A stretch of DNA of 64,000 bases from Nonomuraea jabiensis (GTDB lineage: Bacteria > Actinomycetota > Actinomycetes > Streptosporangiales > Streptosporangiaceae). Every line of letters begins with the position of its first letter. The stretch's first letter is position 1. Location of the stretch: the NCBI RefSeq assembly GCF_014204795.1, contig NZ_JACHMB010000001.1, positions 2,976,001 to 3,040,000 on the forward strand, written 5' to 3'. Below, piece after piece: positions 8,592-17,367 of the stretch. The position numbers and the translations under genes are program-made. The notes beneath the pieces were generated by a model. The model saw only the letters and a program-made list of their open reading frames with translations, made no database searches and was not told the origin of the DNA.

Positions 8592-8643
8592 TACGGCCCT
8601 GTGGGGAAGCTGTCATGCGGGCGGCAGCAGAAGGGACGTCAGT

Positions 8644-9492
8644 ATGGACTTCAGAGACGACGTCGAACTCGACTCCTCGCAGGTCGAGGATGCCGGCGGC
8701 GGCGGTAATCCGGGCGGTGGCGGCGGCTTCCCCGGCGGCATGATCCTCGGCGGTGGCGGCATCGTCAGCCTGATCGCGCTCGTGCTGGTCTTCGTGCTGA
8801 ACAACGTGGGCGGTGGCGGTGGCGGCGGCGAGCCCGCCCAGCAGCGGTCCCCGTCGAACCTGTCCGGGCAGTGCCGGACGGGCAAGGACGCCGACCAGTC
8901 GGAGCAGTGCCGGGTGGTCGGCGTGGTGAACAGCATCCAGGACTACTGGAAGCAGGAAATTTCGGGATATCGGGCGTCGAAGACGATCCTCTACTCCGGC
9001 CGCTTACGGACGGGCTGCGGCACGGCCAGCTCGGCGGTCGGCCCGTTCTACTGCCCCGGCGACCAGCGCGTCTACCTCGACCTGAGCTTCTTCGACCAGC
9101 TCCACACCCAGTTCGGCGCCAAGGGCGGCCCGTTCGCGCAGGCGTACGTGATCGCCCACGAGTACGGCCACCACGTGCAGGACCTGCTCGGCGCGCTCGA
9201 CACGGGCGGCTCCTCCGTCTCCACCGAACTCCAGGCGGACTGCTACGCCGGCGTCTGGGCGCACAACGCGGTCAAGACCGGCTTCTACGAGAAGCCGTTC
9301 ACCCAGGCGGATATCGCCGAGGCCCTGGACGCGGCCGCGGCGGTCGGCGACGACAGAATCCAGCAACGCACCCAAGGCAGAATCGATCCTGAATCGTTCA
9401 CGCACGGCAGCTCCGAGCAACGCGTCAACGCCTTCCAACGCGGCTACGAAAACGGCGCGCCCGGCGCCTGCGACCCGGGTGACCTGCGCTGA
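8644..9492 (+). CDS. Neutral zinc metallopeptidase (YpfJ family), copy 2
   Basis: Paralogue of the preceding gene, 282 residues, 52 bp downstream and co-oriented. It has the same build: acidic N-terminus ending in DSSQVED, Gly-rich linker, TM helix (about residues 38-57, [15 protein letters not shown]), then the peptidase domain with HEYGHH from His172 and [12 protein letters not shown]. The linker and loop before the zinc motif differ from copy 1, so this is a duplication kept for different use or dose, not an assembly repeat. Confidence 0.87.
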   Translation: MDFRDDVELDSSQVEDAGGGGNPGGGGGFPGGMILGGGGIVSLIALVLVFVLNNVGGGGGGGEPAQQRSPSNLSGQCRTGKDADQSEQCRVVGVVNSIQDYWKQEISGYRASKTILYSGRLRTGCGTASSAVGPFYCPGDQRVYLDLSFFDQLHTQFGAKGGPFAQAYVIAHEYGHHVQDLLGALDTGGSSVSTELQADCYAGVWAHNAVKTGFYEKPFTQADIAEALDAAAAVGDDRIQQRTQGRIDPESFTHGSSEQRVNAFQRGYENGAPGACDPGDLR

Positions 9493-9539
9493 TGCCGCCG
9501 GACAACGCAAGGAATCGAATTCTCTCCTAAAATCGGGGG

Positions 9540-9836
9540 GTGATCTTCAAGCTTGTCGGCGACGGCCGCCCTTATCCCGACCACGGTCTCTCGAACCGGG
9601 AGTGGGCGCAGATCCCGCCACGGCAGGTCCGGCTCGACTCATTGATCACCACGAAGGCCGTACTGGACCTGCATTCGCTGCTCGCCGCCGACTCCACCTT
9701 CTACGGAGACCTTTTCCCGCACGTGGTGCAGTGGCAGGGCGAGCTCTATCTGGAGGACGGCCTGCACCGCGCGTTGCGCGCGGCCCTGCACCAAAGATCG
9801 ATCCTGCACGCCAGGGTCCTCGAACTGCCCAACTGA
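9540..9836 (+). CDS. Conserved actinobacterial protein, often labelled VapB-family antitoxin
   Basis: Soluble protein of 98 residues from GTG 9540, with conserved stretches PPRQVRLD, ADSTFYGDLFPHVV and LYLEDGLHRALRAAL. Homologues occur as single genes throughout actinobacteria and are often labelled 'type II toxin-antitoxin VapB family antitoxin'. I see no toxin gene beside it and no obvious DNA-binding motif, so the antitoxin label is doubtful. It is followed by its own terminator and faces the tRNA-Ser/tadA unit. Confidence 0.8.
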   Translation: MIFKLVGDGRPYPDHGLSNREWAQIPPRQVRLDSLITTKAVLDLHSLLAADSTFYGDLFPHVVQWQGELYLEDGLHRALRAALHQRSILHARVLELPN

Positions 9837-9844
9837 GAAAGGAA

Positions 9845-9877
9845 AAAAGGGAGCCGCGGGATTCGCGGCTCCCTTTT
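9845..9877 (+). terminator. Rho-independent terminator
   Basis: Stem aaaagggagccgcg paired with cgcggctccctttt around a 5-base loop, ending in a T run; it closes the gene ending at 9836. Confidence 0.85.
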
Positions 9878-9920
9878 GCGTACGCGCATAAATGATGTTG
9901 GAAAGCCCCCGCCTCATGAC

Positions 9921-9954
9921 GAAGGGCCCCCGACCCGTAGGTCGGAGGCCCTTC
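9921..9954 (-). terminator. Hairpin downstream of tRNA-Ser
   Basis: Stem gaagggccccCgacc with ggtcggaGgcccttc (one mismatch) directly beyond the tRNA 3' end on the minus strand. It lacks a T run on that strand, so termination is likely but not certain. Confidence 0.6.
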
Positions 9955-9960
9955 TGGTGG

Positions 9961-10047
9961 CGGTGGTGGTGGGATTTGAACCCACGGATGAGTTGCCCCA
10001 TCACACGCTTTCGAGGCGTGCGCCCTCGGCCACTAGGCGACACCACC
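9961..10047 (-). tRNA. tRNA-Ser (anticodon CGA)
   Basis: Full cloverleaf of 87 bases. Acceptor GGTGGTG pairs with CACCACC (+ strand 9962-9968), the T arm is GTGGG/TTCAAAT/CCCAC, and the anticodon stem is CACGC/GCGTG with loop CTCGAAA, giving anticodon CGA for UCG codons. A long extra arm typical of class II serine tRNAs is present. The discriminator base G is followed by a genomic CCA (9958-9960). It lies 10 bases upstream of the tadA stop, on the same strand as tadA. Confidence 0.95.
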
Positions 10048-10057
10048 GCGCATGAGC

Positions 10058-10513
10058 TTACCGGATCCGGCGAGTAGCGAAGAACCGCTTTAGTGCCGAC
10101 GAGCACTCGTCCGCCAGCACCCCCATGACGACCTCGGGCCGATGGTTGAGCCGGCGGTCGCGTACGACGTCCCAGAGCGAGCCCACGGCCCCGCCCTTCT
10201 CGTCCACTGCGCCGTACACGATCCGGTCGACTCGGGCCAGCACAGCGGCGCCCGCGCACATCGTGCAGGGCTCCAGGGTCACCACGAGCGTGCAGCCGCT
10301 CAGCCGCCACTGGCCGCGCCGCACGGCCGCCTGCCGGAGGGCGAGGACCTCGGCGTGGGCCGTCGGGTCGGCGGAGGACTCGCGGTCGTTGCCCGCCGCG
10401 GACAGGACCTCGCCGAGCGGGTCGAGCACCACCGCGCCCACGGGGATCTCCCCCCTGGCCCCCGCCGCGTCCGCCTCCGCCAGCGCCAGGCGCATGGCCT
10501 CCTCGTACGTCAC
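10058..10513 (-). CDS. tadA: tRNA adenosine(34) deaminase TadA
   Basis: Zinc deaminase of 151 residues that converts A34 to inosine in tRNA-Arg(ACG), an essential wobble modification. The active site is complete: HAEV (His53, Glu55) and PCTMC (Cys83, Cys86). The length is normal for bacterial TadA. The associated-protein gene lies 13 bp upstream on the same strand, a conserved actinobacterial pairing. The tRNA-Ser gene follows it. Confidence 0.95.
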   Translation of the reverse strand: MTYEEAMRLALAEADAAGARGEIPVGAVVLDPLGEVLSAAGNDRESSADPTAHAEVLALRQAAVRRGQWRLSGCTLVVTLEPCTMCAGAAVLARVDRIVYGAVDEKGGAVGSLWDVVRDRRLNHRPEVVMGVLADECSSALKRFFATRRIR

Positions 10514-10526
10514 GGCAAGAGCTCGG

Positions 10527-11003
10527 TCACCGCAGCCGGTCGAGCTCGTCCGCGAAGGCCAGCCGCTCGGCGATCACCGACAGGATGTCGGCCGGCAGCA
10601 TGCCCTCCTCCATGCTCAGCTCCAGCAGCTCCTCGGAGCTCACCCCGAGGTCGCTGAGCAGCTCGAAGTCGCCGGCCGGACGCACGCCCAGGCTGTTGCC
10701 CTCCTTGTCGGGCACCACGCCGGCGAACTCGGCGAACAGCTCGCCGAGCGGGTCGGACAGGATCGCGTGCGCGTCCGACAGGAACACGCGCGGCTCCTCC
10801 TCGCCCCGGTAGCGGGCGATCGCGAACCACTCGTCCTCGACCTCGACGCAGAGCAGGGCCAGCTCGTCGCCGGACAGGCCCAGCGCCTCCATGACCGCGT
10901 CACCGAGGTCGTCGACGATCTCGGCCTCACCCAGATCGATCTCGGCGCCGCTCCAGCCGTCCGAGGTCCTGACGAATGCCGCAGAGAAGGTGTTGGACGC
11001 CAT
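10527..11003 (-). CDS. tRNA adenosine deaminase-associated protein
   Basis: Acidic soluble protein of 158 residues of the actinobacterial family named only for lying next to tadA. It contains acidic stretches such as VEVEDEWF and PGELFAEF-like helices; no catalytic motif is visible. A paralogue with the same layout lies 17 bp upstream. The three genes form a likely operon ending in tadA. Function is unknown. Confidence 0.85.
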   Translation of the reverse strand: MASNTFSAAFVRTSDGWSGAEIDLGEAEIVDDLGDAVMEALGLSGDELALLCVEVEDEWFAIARYRGEEEPRVFLSDAHAILSDPLGELFAEFAGVVPDKEGNSLGVRPAGDFELLSDLGVSSEELLELSMEEGMLPADILSVIAERLAFADELDRLR

Positions 11004-11020
11004 GTCCGAGCTCCAGGGGG

Positions 11021-11533
11021 TCAGCCGAAGACCGATTCGATGGCACGCTCGAACGGCTCGGAGAAGCCGAGCCGCGCGGCGATGCTGGACAGCACATCTT
11101 CGGGCAGCAAGTCGATGTCGCCGGAGAGGATGCCCAGCTCCATCTCGTCCAACCCGAGATCGGCGAAGATCGACAGATCTCCGGCGGGGAGCACGGTCTC
11201 CTCGTCCTGGAGGATCTCGTCGAGCTCCTCCTCGTCCGGCACGGGCACGTCGAGGTAGTCGAGAACCTGGCGGGCCAGCGGGAAGTCCCAGGAGGCGGCG
11301 ATGTCGGACAGGAACACGTCCACCCGCTCGCCCAGGACCCGCAGCGCCACGAAGAACTCGTCACCCACCGCGACCAGGCCGATCGTCCCGCTCTCGCTCG
11401 GCTGCTGCCGCAGGGCGTGGATCAGCCCCTTCAGGTCGGACGTGAGCACGACCGGCAGGAGCTCGGCGTCCCAGCACTCGTCCTCGCGATAAACCACGAT
11501 GGCGAAATCGAGAGCGTCGTCTTCGTCTGCCAT
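11021..11533 (-). CDS. Paralogue of tRNA adenosine deaminase-associated protein
   Basis: Acidic protein of 170 residues related to its downstream neighbour: both share the pattern of a beta-rich first half, VFLSDxxA, an LLPxDxLSxIAxRL helix near the C-terminus, and many Asp/Glu residues. The start at 11533 (MADEDDALDF) or the adjacent ATG 11539 is preferred over the frame opening at 11581, because a GGTGGGG site lies immediately upstream. The two copies in tandem next to tadA suggest a complex or a shared regulatory role; this is inference. Confidence 0.8.
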   Translation of the reverse strand: MADEDDALDFAIVVYREDECWDAELLPVVLTSDLKGLIHALRQQPSESGTIGLVAVGDEFFVALRVLGERVDVFLSDIAASWDFPLARQVLDYLDVPVPDEEELDEILQDEETVLPAGDLSIFADLGLDEMELGILSGDIDLLPEDVLSSIAARLGFSEPFERAIESVFG

Positions 11534-11735
11534 CGCCATCCCCACCCGACCTCTGACACGACAGATACCACCAGCACCCAATCGTTCCAGACCCGGGCAC
11601 TAGGCGTGTGCCTCTCGGACCAAATTGTGATCAAAACCAATGCCTGAGGGGTCCGGCCGGGGTCAGCGCGCTCGGGGGAACCACCGCAGGTGGCGGGGTC
11701 CCCAGCACGTTCCCCAGCAGATAGCCTTGCCGTCT

Positions 11736-12374
11736 ATGGAAACCCTCGTCGTCGACCATCCGCTCGTGGCCCACAAGCTGACCACGCTGCGCGATGTCCG
11801 CACCGACTCGCCGACCTTCCGCAGGCTCGCGGACGAGCTGGTGACGCTGCTCGCGTACGAGGCCACCCGCGACGTGCGCACCACCGACGTCACGGTCGAG
11901 ACGCCCGTGTCCCCCGCCCACGGCGTGCGGCTGGCCAAGCCGTACCCCCTGGTGGTGCCCATCCTGCGGGCCGGGCTCGGCATGCTCGACGGCATGACCA
12001 GGCTGCTGCCCACGGCCGAGGTCGGGTTCCTCGGCATGATCAGGAACGAGTCCACCCTCCAGGCCGAGACGTACGCCACGCGGCTGCCCGACGACCTGTC
12101 GGGGCGCCAGTGCTACGTCGTCGACCCGATGCTGGCCACCGGCGGCACGCTGGCGGCGGCCGTGCAGTTCCTGTTCGACAGGGGCGCGGTCGACGTCACG
12201 GCCATCTGCCTGCTGGCCGCCCCCGAGGGCCTGGCGTACATGGACAAGGTGTTCGCCAACTCGGGCAAGCCCATCCGCGTGGTGACCGCCGCCCTCGACG
12301 AGCGGCTCAACGAGAACGGCTACATCGTGCCCGGCCTCGGCGACGCGGGCGACCGCCTCTACGGCGTGGTCTGA
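11736..12374 (+). CDS. upp: Uracil phosphoribosyltransferase
   Basis: Enzyme of 212 residues of pyrimidine salvage: uracil + PRPP to UMP. Start ATG 11736 gives the standard opening ([16 protein letters not shown]). The PRPP-binding loop is [12 protein letters not shown], and the uracil-binding C-terminal end reads [19 protein letters not shown], both highly conserved. It is divergent from the tadA-associated operon. A longer frame from 11640 is not supported. Confidence 0.96.
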   Translation: METLVVDHPLVAHKLTTLRDVRTDSPTFRRLADELVTLLAYEATRDVRTTDVTVETPVSPAHGVRLAKPYPLVVPILRAGLGMLDGMTRLLPTAEVGFLGMIRNESTLQAETYATRLPDDLSGRQCYVVDPMLATGGTLAAAVQFLFDRGAVDVTAICLLAAPEGLAYMDKVFANSGKPIRVVTAALDERLNENGYIVPGLGDAGDRLYGVV

Positions 12375-12496
12375 CGCCACACGTGGCCTGAAAAGCACCT
12401 TTCCCGTCACAGGCAGTCATCTCTTCGTTACATACTGTTGTTTCGTGGGTACGAAGAGGCAGGAAGGCAACTTCCGCATGCGCGTGAGGGAGCACG

Positions 12497-12721
12497 ATGA
12501 GCGATCACAGCGAGGCGGACCCGGCTCCGTACGCGGAGGTGGAAACTGTGCTGTGCGACGAGTTCGCCGGCATCCACTCCGCGACCACCGTAACGCGCTG
12601 CGTTGAAGCTGCGCACTACGGCGCGCTGGAGGTCACCGGTTACGCCCATCCAAGCCTTGTAGAGCGCATCGCACGCAAGCACCTTCACGTCCTGGCCCTC
12701 GTGGCCAGCGAACGCGGCTGA
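12497..12721 (+). CDS. Small protein with three-helix-bundle dimerisation domain
   Basis: Protein of 74 residues, all helical by eye, resembling the actinobacterial small proteins annotated as 'three-helix bundle dimerization domain' (conserved opening before VETVLCDEFAG and the VERIARKHLHVLA helix). GAGGGAGCACG precedes the ATG. It stands alone between upp and a small membrane-protein pair. Function is unknown. Confidence 0.7.
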   Translation: MSDHSEADPAPYAEVETVLCDEFAGIHSATTVTRCVEAAHYGALEVTGYAHPSLVERIARKHLHVLALVASERG

Positions 12722-12816
12722 CAAGATCGGAACTATCCCGCGAAGGCATCTTTACCCGGGCATCCGGGTGGGTAATGTATAGGGCGGGTGGAGTGGGTAA
12801 GGGCACGGAGGCGACG

Positions 12817-12975
12817 GTGCAGGTCAAAAAGGTCCTCACATACGGTGGTATCGCATTTGTCGCGTACTACCTGTTCGCGCGACCATCTGACGCCGCGGAC
12901 GCGGTGAGAGGAGCGTTCGACACGGTGTTCAACGCGGCTGACTCGCTGGCTCAATTTGTGAACAGCCTGTCATGA
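12817..12975 (+). CDS. Small single-TM protein
   Basis: Protein of 52 residues from GTG 12817, which has a GGAGG site five bases upstream; a longer frame from ATG 12775 places that site inside the gene. One hydrophobic segment (VLTYGGIAFVAYYLF) is followed by a short amphipathic tail. Its stop overlaps the next start (ATGA), so the two products are probably made together and may interact at the membrane. Family not recognised. Confidence 0.65.
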   Translation: MQVKKVLTYGGIAFVAYYLFARPSDAADAVRGAFDTVFNAADSLAQFVNSLS

Positions 12976-13505
12976 GACTTGTGACCCACGGGGACTCCGC
13001 CCCGTCGTCGGTCAACCGATACCTTCTCCCCCAAGAACAACAGTTCATCATGGTCCGGCGGCACCCTGCGATCTTGCTGCGCCCGGTTGCCGAGGTGCTC
13101 GCCGGCCTGATCGTCGCGGGCTTGCTCAGCAGGTTCTTCGGAGGCAGCGATCAGGGTGGCACGGCGCTCGTCGTCGTGTGGTGGTTGTGGCTCCTGCTTC
13201 TGGTGCGTTTCGTGTGGAAAGTCGCGGAGTGGTCGGTCGATTACTTTGTGGTGACTTCGAAGCGCATGCTGCTGACAACGGGCTTGATCACCCGTAAGGT
13301 CGCGATGATGCCTTTGGGCAAGGTCACCGACATGAGCTTCCAAAGAAGTCTCCTTGGGCGCATGCTCGGTTACGGCGAGTTCATCCTCGAGTCAGCAGGT
13401 CAGGACCAGGCACTCTCGACGGTCGAGTACATTCCGTACCCCGAGACGCTGTACCTCGAGGTCTGCGGGATGCTTTTTCCCAGCAAGGACGAGAGCGACG
13501 ATTAA
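12972..13505 (+). CDS. bPH2-type PH-domain membrane protein
   Basis: Protein of 177 residues with two adjacent hydrophobic helices (about residues 35-80) followed by a bacterial PH-like domain: YFVVTSKRMLLTTGLITRKV, then KVTDMSFQRSLLGRMLGYG, the conserved core of the YdbS/YdbT family. Such proteins are membrane-associated; their role is poorly known. It is coupled by ATGA overlap to the small TM protein upstream. Confidence 0.85.
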   Translation: MRLVTHGDSAPSSVNRYLLPQEQQFIMVRRHPAILLRPVAEVLAGLIVAGLLSRFFGGSDQGGTALVVVWWLWLLLLVRFVWKVAEWSVDYFVVTSKRMLLTTGLITRKVAMMPLGKVTDMSFQRSLLGRMLGYGEFILESAGQDQALSTVEYIPYPETLYLEVCGMLFPSKDESDD

Positions 13506-13601
13506 TCTCCTCGCGGGGAATTCTTCACTCGGGGATACCCGATTCGGCTACTTCATGCAATCATTGCGTGTTGTTGACCCTTCCCCGCCTTGAGAGATGA
13601 G

Positions 13602-14945
13602 ATGCCGAGTCAGGGAACCATCGGTGACCGCGTCCGCGGACTGCGGCTGAACAGGCGGATGTCCCAGGCCCAACTGGCCGGACCCGACCTGTCTGACAGT
13701 TATGTCTCGCTCATAGAGTCAGGCAAGCGCACGCCGACTCCGGTCGTGGCCCGGCTGCTGGCCGAGCGGCTGGGGTGCACGACCGAGTTCCTCCTTCACG
13801 GGATCGAACCTCGGCAGCGCATCGACACCGAGCTCGGCCTGCGTCACGCCGAGCTCGAGCTGCAGCATGGCGACCCGTCCGTCGCCGCCGACCGCTTCAC
13901 GGAGATCGTGAAGGCGGCCGACGAGGAGAATGCCATGCTGACCGCGCACGCCCGCTTCGGCAGGGCGCGCGCGCTCGAGGCCCAGGGTCGCCTCGGCCAG
14001 GCGGTGGAGGCGTTCGAGCGCCTGCGCAGGGAGGCCTCGGCTCACCCCGAGCGGCTGGCCGACCTCCCGCTCACGATCGCACTGAGCCGCTGCTACCAGC
14101 GGGCGGGCGACCGCCTGCGGGCCCGCGACCTGGCCACCGCCGCCCTCCAGCAGGCCGAGCGGCTGTCCATCACGCAGGGCGAGATCGCCGTCGACCTGGC
14201 AGCCGCTCTGGTCGAGGCACGCAGCGAGCGCGAGAGCGAGTCCCGCGAGCTGGGATACGTCCAGCGGGTGCTGGGCCTCACCGGCGTTCCTCAAGTTGTG
14301 GACCGTTCCGGAGAGATCCAGGCGCTGTGGCACGCGAGCGCCGCCGCCGCTGCCGGCGAGGACTCGGCGCTGGCCGTGCGCCTCGCCGACGACGCCATCA
14401 TGGCCGGCCGCCAGGCCCGGCTGTCGCTGCAGCTGGCCAGGACCGCCATGCACTGGTCCAGGCTGACCACGGTGCCGGTCGACGAGGCCGAGCGCCTCAT
14501 CTCGGCCGCCACCGAGGCGTTCGCCACCTTCCCCGGCACGGCACGCGAGCACGGCGAGAGCCTCGTCGTCCACGCGCGGGTCATGCTGCGGGCCGGCGCC
14601 TCGGCGCGGGCGAGCGAGCTGGCGACCTCGGCCCTGGGCCTGTCGCAGGACCGCGTCGGCACCACGCCCGCCGAGGCCCACCTCGTGCTGGCCACCGTCG
14701 CGTTCGACGAGGGGGGCGACGCCTCCGCGCACCTGCGCGACGCCCACCAGGCGCTCGACACGCTCGACCGGCCGGTGTTCGGCTCCGACCGGCAGGCCGC
14801 GCGTTGCTGGCGCGAGCTGGGCGACCTCTACGGCAGGGCCGGGTCCGGCACGCAGCAGACGGCCGCCTATCGTAAAGCCCTCGAGGCTGCCGGGGTCCGT
14901 TCCGCCATGGCGGGGGTGACCGTCGACGCCACAGTTTCGCGCTGA
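13602..14945 (+). CDS. XRE-family transcriptional regulator with TPR domain
   Basis: Protein of 447 residues from ATG 13602; an alternative TTG lies at 13590. The N-terminal HTH covers about residues 5-65 (GDRVRGLRLNRRMSQAQLA, then SYVSLIESGKRTPTP). The rest is alanine-rich helical repeats of the TPR type. This build is common in actinobacteria and in peptide- or metabolite-sensing regulators. No target is evident: the neighbours are a PH-domain protein and a GntR regulator. Confidence 0.85.
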   Translation: MPSQGTIGDRVRGLRLNRRMSQAQLAGPDLSDSYVSLIESGKRTPTPVVARLLAERLGCTTEFLLHGIEPRQRIDTELGLRHAELELQHGDPSVAADRFTEIVKAADEENAMLTAHARFGRARALEAQGRLGQAVEAFERLRREASAHPERLADLPLTIALSRCYQRAGDRLRARDLATAALQQAERLSITQGEIAVDLAAALVEARSERESESRELGYVQRVLGLTGVPQVVDRSGEIQALWHASAAAAAGEDSALAVRLADDAIMAGRQARLSLQLARTAMHWSRLTTVPVDEAERLISAATEAFATFPGTAREHGESLVVHARVMLRAGASARASELATSALGLSQDRVGTTPAEAHLVLATVAFDEGGDASAHLRDAHQALDTLDRPVFGSDRQAARCWRELGDLYGRAGSGTQQTAAYRKALEAAGVRSAMAGVTVDATVSR

Positions 14946-15045
14946 TCCTCCAGGAGCTCCAGATTTGGTGTTTTGAGTCTGGAATAATTAGGGTCTACCA
15001 GTCATTGACTCATAGGATGATTGGTTTCCCCGGAGGAGGCGGACT

Positions 15046-15720
15046 GTGAGTCTGCGTACGGCGCAGCGGGCTTCGCTCGTCGACCAGGTGATCGACCAGC
15101 TCAAGGAGCAGATCACCTCAGGGTCGTGGCCAATGAACGGCAAGATCCCGACCGAGACGGTGCTCGCCGAGCAGCTCGGGGTGGGCCGCAACACCGTTCG
15201 GGAAGCCGTACGCGCGCTCACGCACGCCGGGCTGCTCGAGTGCCGTCAGGGGGACGGCACTTACGTCCGCGCGACCAGCGAGCTGTCCGGCGCGATGCTG
15301 CGCCGGCTCAAGCAGGCCGAGCAGCTCGAGATCCTCGAGGTACGCCGTGCGCTCGAGGTCGAGTCCGCGCGCCTGGCCGCCACCCGGCGCACGGATGACG
15401 ACATCAAGCACATCGAGGCGGCCCTGGCCGAGCGGGACCGGGCCTGGGAGCTGGACGACCCCGACTACTTCGTGGAGGCCGACCTGGCCTTCCACATGGC
15501 CGTGGCGCACGCGACGCACAACCTCGTGCTGATCGACCTGTACGAGGACTTCTCGGCGGCGCTGCGCGCCAGCATCACGGCCGCGGGCACCTCGCTCAAC
15601 AAGAGCTACATCCCGCACGACGCCATCGCCCGCGCCATCGCGGCGGGGGACGCGGCGGCGGCCGAGCGGGCGGGGCACGCCTGCATGGAACACATCCTCA
15701 TCGCCCTCACCGAGTCCTGA
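15046..15720 (+). CDS. GntR family regulator, FadR subfamily
   Basis: Regulator of 224 residues from a GTG with strong GGAGGAGG seven bases upstream. The N-terminal winged helix (about residues 8-75) contains PTETVLAEQLGVGRNTVREAV. An all-helical FCD effector domain follows, with the metal/ligand-site pattern DLAFHMAVAHATHN and GHACMEHI. Such proteins respond to small carboxylates. No metabolic operon is adjacent, so the target is unknown. The 100-bp upstream spacer is A+T-rich and probably holds its promoter and autoregulatory site. Confidence 0.88.
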   Translation: MSLRTAQRASLVDQVIDQLKEQITSGSWPMNGKIPTETVLAEQLGVGRNTVREAVRALTHAGLLECRQGDGTYVRATSELSGAMLRRLKQAEQLEILEVRRALEVESARLAATRRTDDDIKHIEAALAERDRAWELDDPDYFVEADLAFHMAVAHATHNLVLIDLYEDFSAALRASITAAGTSLNKSYIPHDAIARAIAAGDAAAAERAGHACMEHILIALTES

Positions 15721-15819
15721 TCCCCTCCCCGGGGTGTGACAAAGCAGACAGCGGCCCCTGGAATGGCGCCTGATCGCTTCGGTGCTCTAGCAGAAGAGTG
15801 AAGCGAAAGGGAGAACGCC

Positions 15820-16272
15820 ATGACCATCCTTGTCGCCTACGACGGCTCGGCCGACTCGCGAACCGCGATCGAATTCGCGGCCAAGCATCTCGCCGCCGAG
15901 TCCACCGTCGTCGTGACGGTGTGGGAGCCGCTGCTCGTGCAGCTCAAGAAGTATCCGCTGGCCGCGGGCGCCCTCGACCAGAGCACCGAGGACGAGGCGC
16001 ACGCGCAGGCGGAGCAGCATGCCCGGGAGGGGGCCGAGCTGGCCATCGCGGCCGGGCTCTCGGATGTCACCTACCGGGCGGTGGCTGACAACGAGTCGAT
16101 CTGGAAGACGATTGTCGACGTGGCGGACGAGGTGGACGCCTCGCTGATCGTCACGGGATCGCGGGGGTTGGCGGGGGTGCGATCGGTGTTGCTGGGCAGT
16201 GTGTCCAACCACGTGCTCCATCACGCGCACCGGCCGACGCTCATCGTCCCGCCGGCCAAGCCCGCCCGCTGA
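15820..16272 (+). CDS. Universal stress protein (UspA family)
   Basis: Single-domain Usp of 150 residues. It opens with TILVAYDGSADS and ends with the ATP-binding motif GSRGLAGVRSVLLGSVSNHVLHHA, i.e. the G-2x-G-9x-G-S/T signature, so it should bind ATP. Strong AAAGGGAGAACGCC precedes the ATG. Actinobacterial Usp proteins are typically induced under hypoxia or stress. It is monocistronic and ends in a terminator. Confidence 0.92.
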   Translation: MTILVAYDGSADSRTAIEFAAKHLAAESTVVVTVWEPLLVQLKKYPLAAGALDQSTEDEAHAQAEQHAREGAELAIAAGLSDVTYRAVADNESIWKTIVDVADEVDASLIVTGSRGLAGVRSVLLGSVSNHVLHHAHRPTLIVPPAKPAR

Positions 16273-16280
16273 GAGGGCTC

Positions 16281-16309
16281 AGGACCCCCGCCGAGTCGGC
16301 TGGGGTCCT
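16281..16309 (+). terminator. Hairpin terminator after usp
   Basis: Stem aggacccc/ggggtcct with a 13-base loop followed by T residues, 8 bp after the usp stop; soxR converges on it from the other side. Confidence 0.65.
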
Positions 16310-16336
16310 TCTGCGTCTCCAAGGGCGAGGGGGGCG

Positions 16337-16870
16337 TCAGGAGGCCGTCGGGAGGGGCGTTTCCATGAAGGGGGCGCAGCCCGGGGTGGCGGCGCAGGAC
16401 TGGGGCGGCGGGCAGAGGCGGGTGTCGATGCGGCGGGCGCCCGGGCCCTCGTCGCCGAGCCGGTCGTGCGGGTTGGCCACCGGGCACCGGTCGAGCGACA
16501 GGCAGCCGCACCCGATGCATTCCGTGAGGTCGTCGCGCAGCCGCTGAAGCTGCTCGATCCGGTCGTCCAGCTCCCCGCGCCAGGCGGCCGACAGCCGGGC
16601 CCAGTCGTCCCGGGTGGGCGTGCGCTCGTCCGGCAGCTCGGCCAGGGCGTCCTTGATGGTCTTCAGGGGGATGCCGATGCGCTGGGCCAGCCTGATGAAC
16701 GCGACCCTGCGCAGGCTGTCACGGGTGTACCGGCGCTGGTTTCCCGCCGTACGGCGGCTCTTGATCAGTCCCTTGGCCTCGTAGAAGTGCAGGGCGGAGA
16801 CGGCGACCCCGCTGCGCTCGGCGAGCTGGCCGACGGTGAGCTCCTTGGTGTTCCAGGCGACCTTCGTCAT
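16337..16870 (-). CDS. soxR: Redox-sensitive MerR-family activator SoxR
   Basis: MerR-type regulator of 177 residues. The N-terminal HTH begins [21 protein letters not shown]. The [2Fe-2S] ligand cluster CxxCxC-x5-C is complete (Cys118, 121, 123, 129 in [13 protein letters not shown]), defining SoxR. In actinomycetes SoxR senses redox-active metabolites and induces a few oxidoreductases or pumps; none of the usual targets lies adjacent. The C-terminal tail after the cluster is about 48 residues and carries extra Cys residues, longer than in enterobacterial SoxR. Confidence 0.93.
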   Translation of the reverse strand: MTKVAWNTKELTVGQLAERSGVAVSALHFYEAKGLIKSRRTAGNQRRYTRDSLRRVAFIRLAQRIGIPLKTIKDALAELPDERTPTRDDWARLSAAWRGELDDRIEQLQRLRDDLTECIGCGCLSLDRCPVANPHDRLGDEGPGARRIDTRLCPPPQSCAATPGCAPFMETPLPTAS

Positions 16871-16879
16871 ACCTGGAGA

Positions 16880-17311
16880 TTACTTGAGGGTCCGCTCGAA
16901 CAGCGTCTCCAGGACCACGATCGTCCGCGTCCCCGTGACCCCGTCCACCCCGAACACCCGGCGCAGCACGTCCTGCAGCTCCACCGTCCCGGCCATACGG
17001 ACCTTGAGCAGCACCGACGCCGGCCCCGCGATGACGTGCGCCTCCTCGATCTCCGGGATCGCCGCCAGCCGGTCGGCGCTGTCGCCCATCCAGGTGCTCC
17101 CGTCCACCAGCACGTACGCCGTCACCGCGCGCCCGAGCGCCGCCTGGTCCACCTCGATCGTCGTGCGCCTGATCACCCCGCGCTCGCGCAGCTTGCGCAC
17201 CCGCTCGTGCGCGGCCCCGCTGGACAGCCCCACCGCCTTGCCCAGCACCGCGTACGACCGCGTCGCGTCCTCCTCCAGCAGGCCGATCAGCATCCTGTCG
17301 ATATCATCCAC
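16880..17311 (-). CDS. Lrp/AsnC family transcriptional regulator
   Basis: Regulator of 143 residues with an N-terminal AsnC-type HTH (DRMLIGLLEEDATRSYAVLG, then VRKLRERGVIRRTTIEVD) and a C-terminal RAM ligand-binding domain (from about residue 65). It is divergent from the SMP-30-type gene, with only 56 bp between start codons, so it very probably regulates that gene and itself. The ligand is unknown. Confidence 0.9.
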   Translation of the reverse strand: MDDIDRMLIGLLEEDATRSYAVLGKAVGLSSGAAHERVRKLRERGVIRRTTIEVDQAALGRAVTAYVLVDGSTWMGDSADRLAAIPEIEEAHVIAGPASVLLKVRMAGTVELQDVLRRVFGVDGVTGTRTIVVLETLFERTLK

Positions 17312-17367
17312 AACCGAATGCTATCCGGTGATATGCCGCAGATGTCGAACAGCATATTGTGGATCGT
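17312..17367. promoter_or_regulatory. Divergent promoter/operator lrp - SMP-30 gene
   Basis: Short A+T-richer spacer holding an inverted motif, gatatgc about 15 bp before gcatatt, on both sides of which the two genes start. This is a plausible Lrp-type operator overlapping both promoters. Confidence 0.45.

Noticed and set aside
9540..9836. A VapBC toxin-antitoxin pair
   Set aside because: The gene is often labelled VapB-like, but no PIN-domain toxin lies next to it; the neighbours are a terminator and tRNA-Ser.
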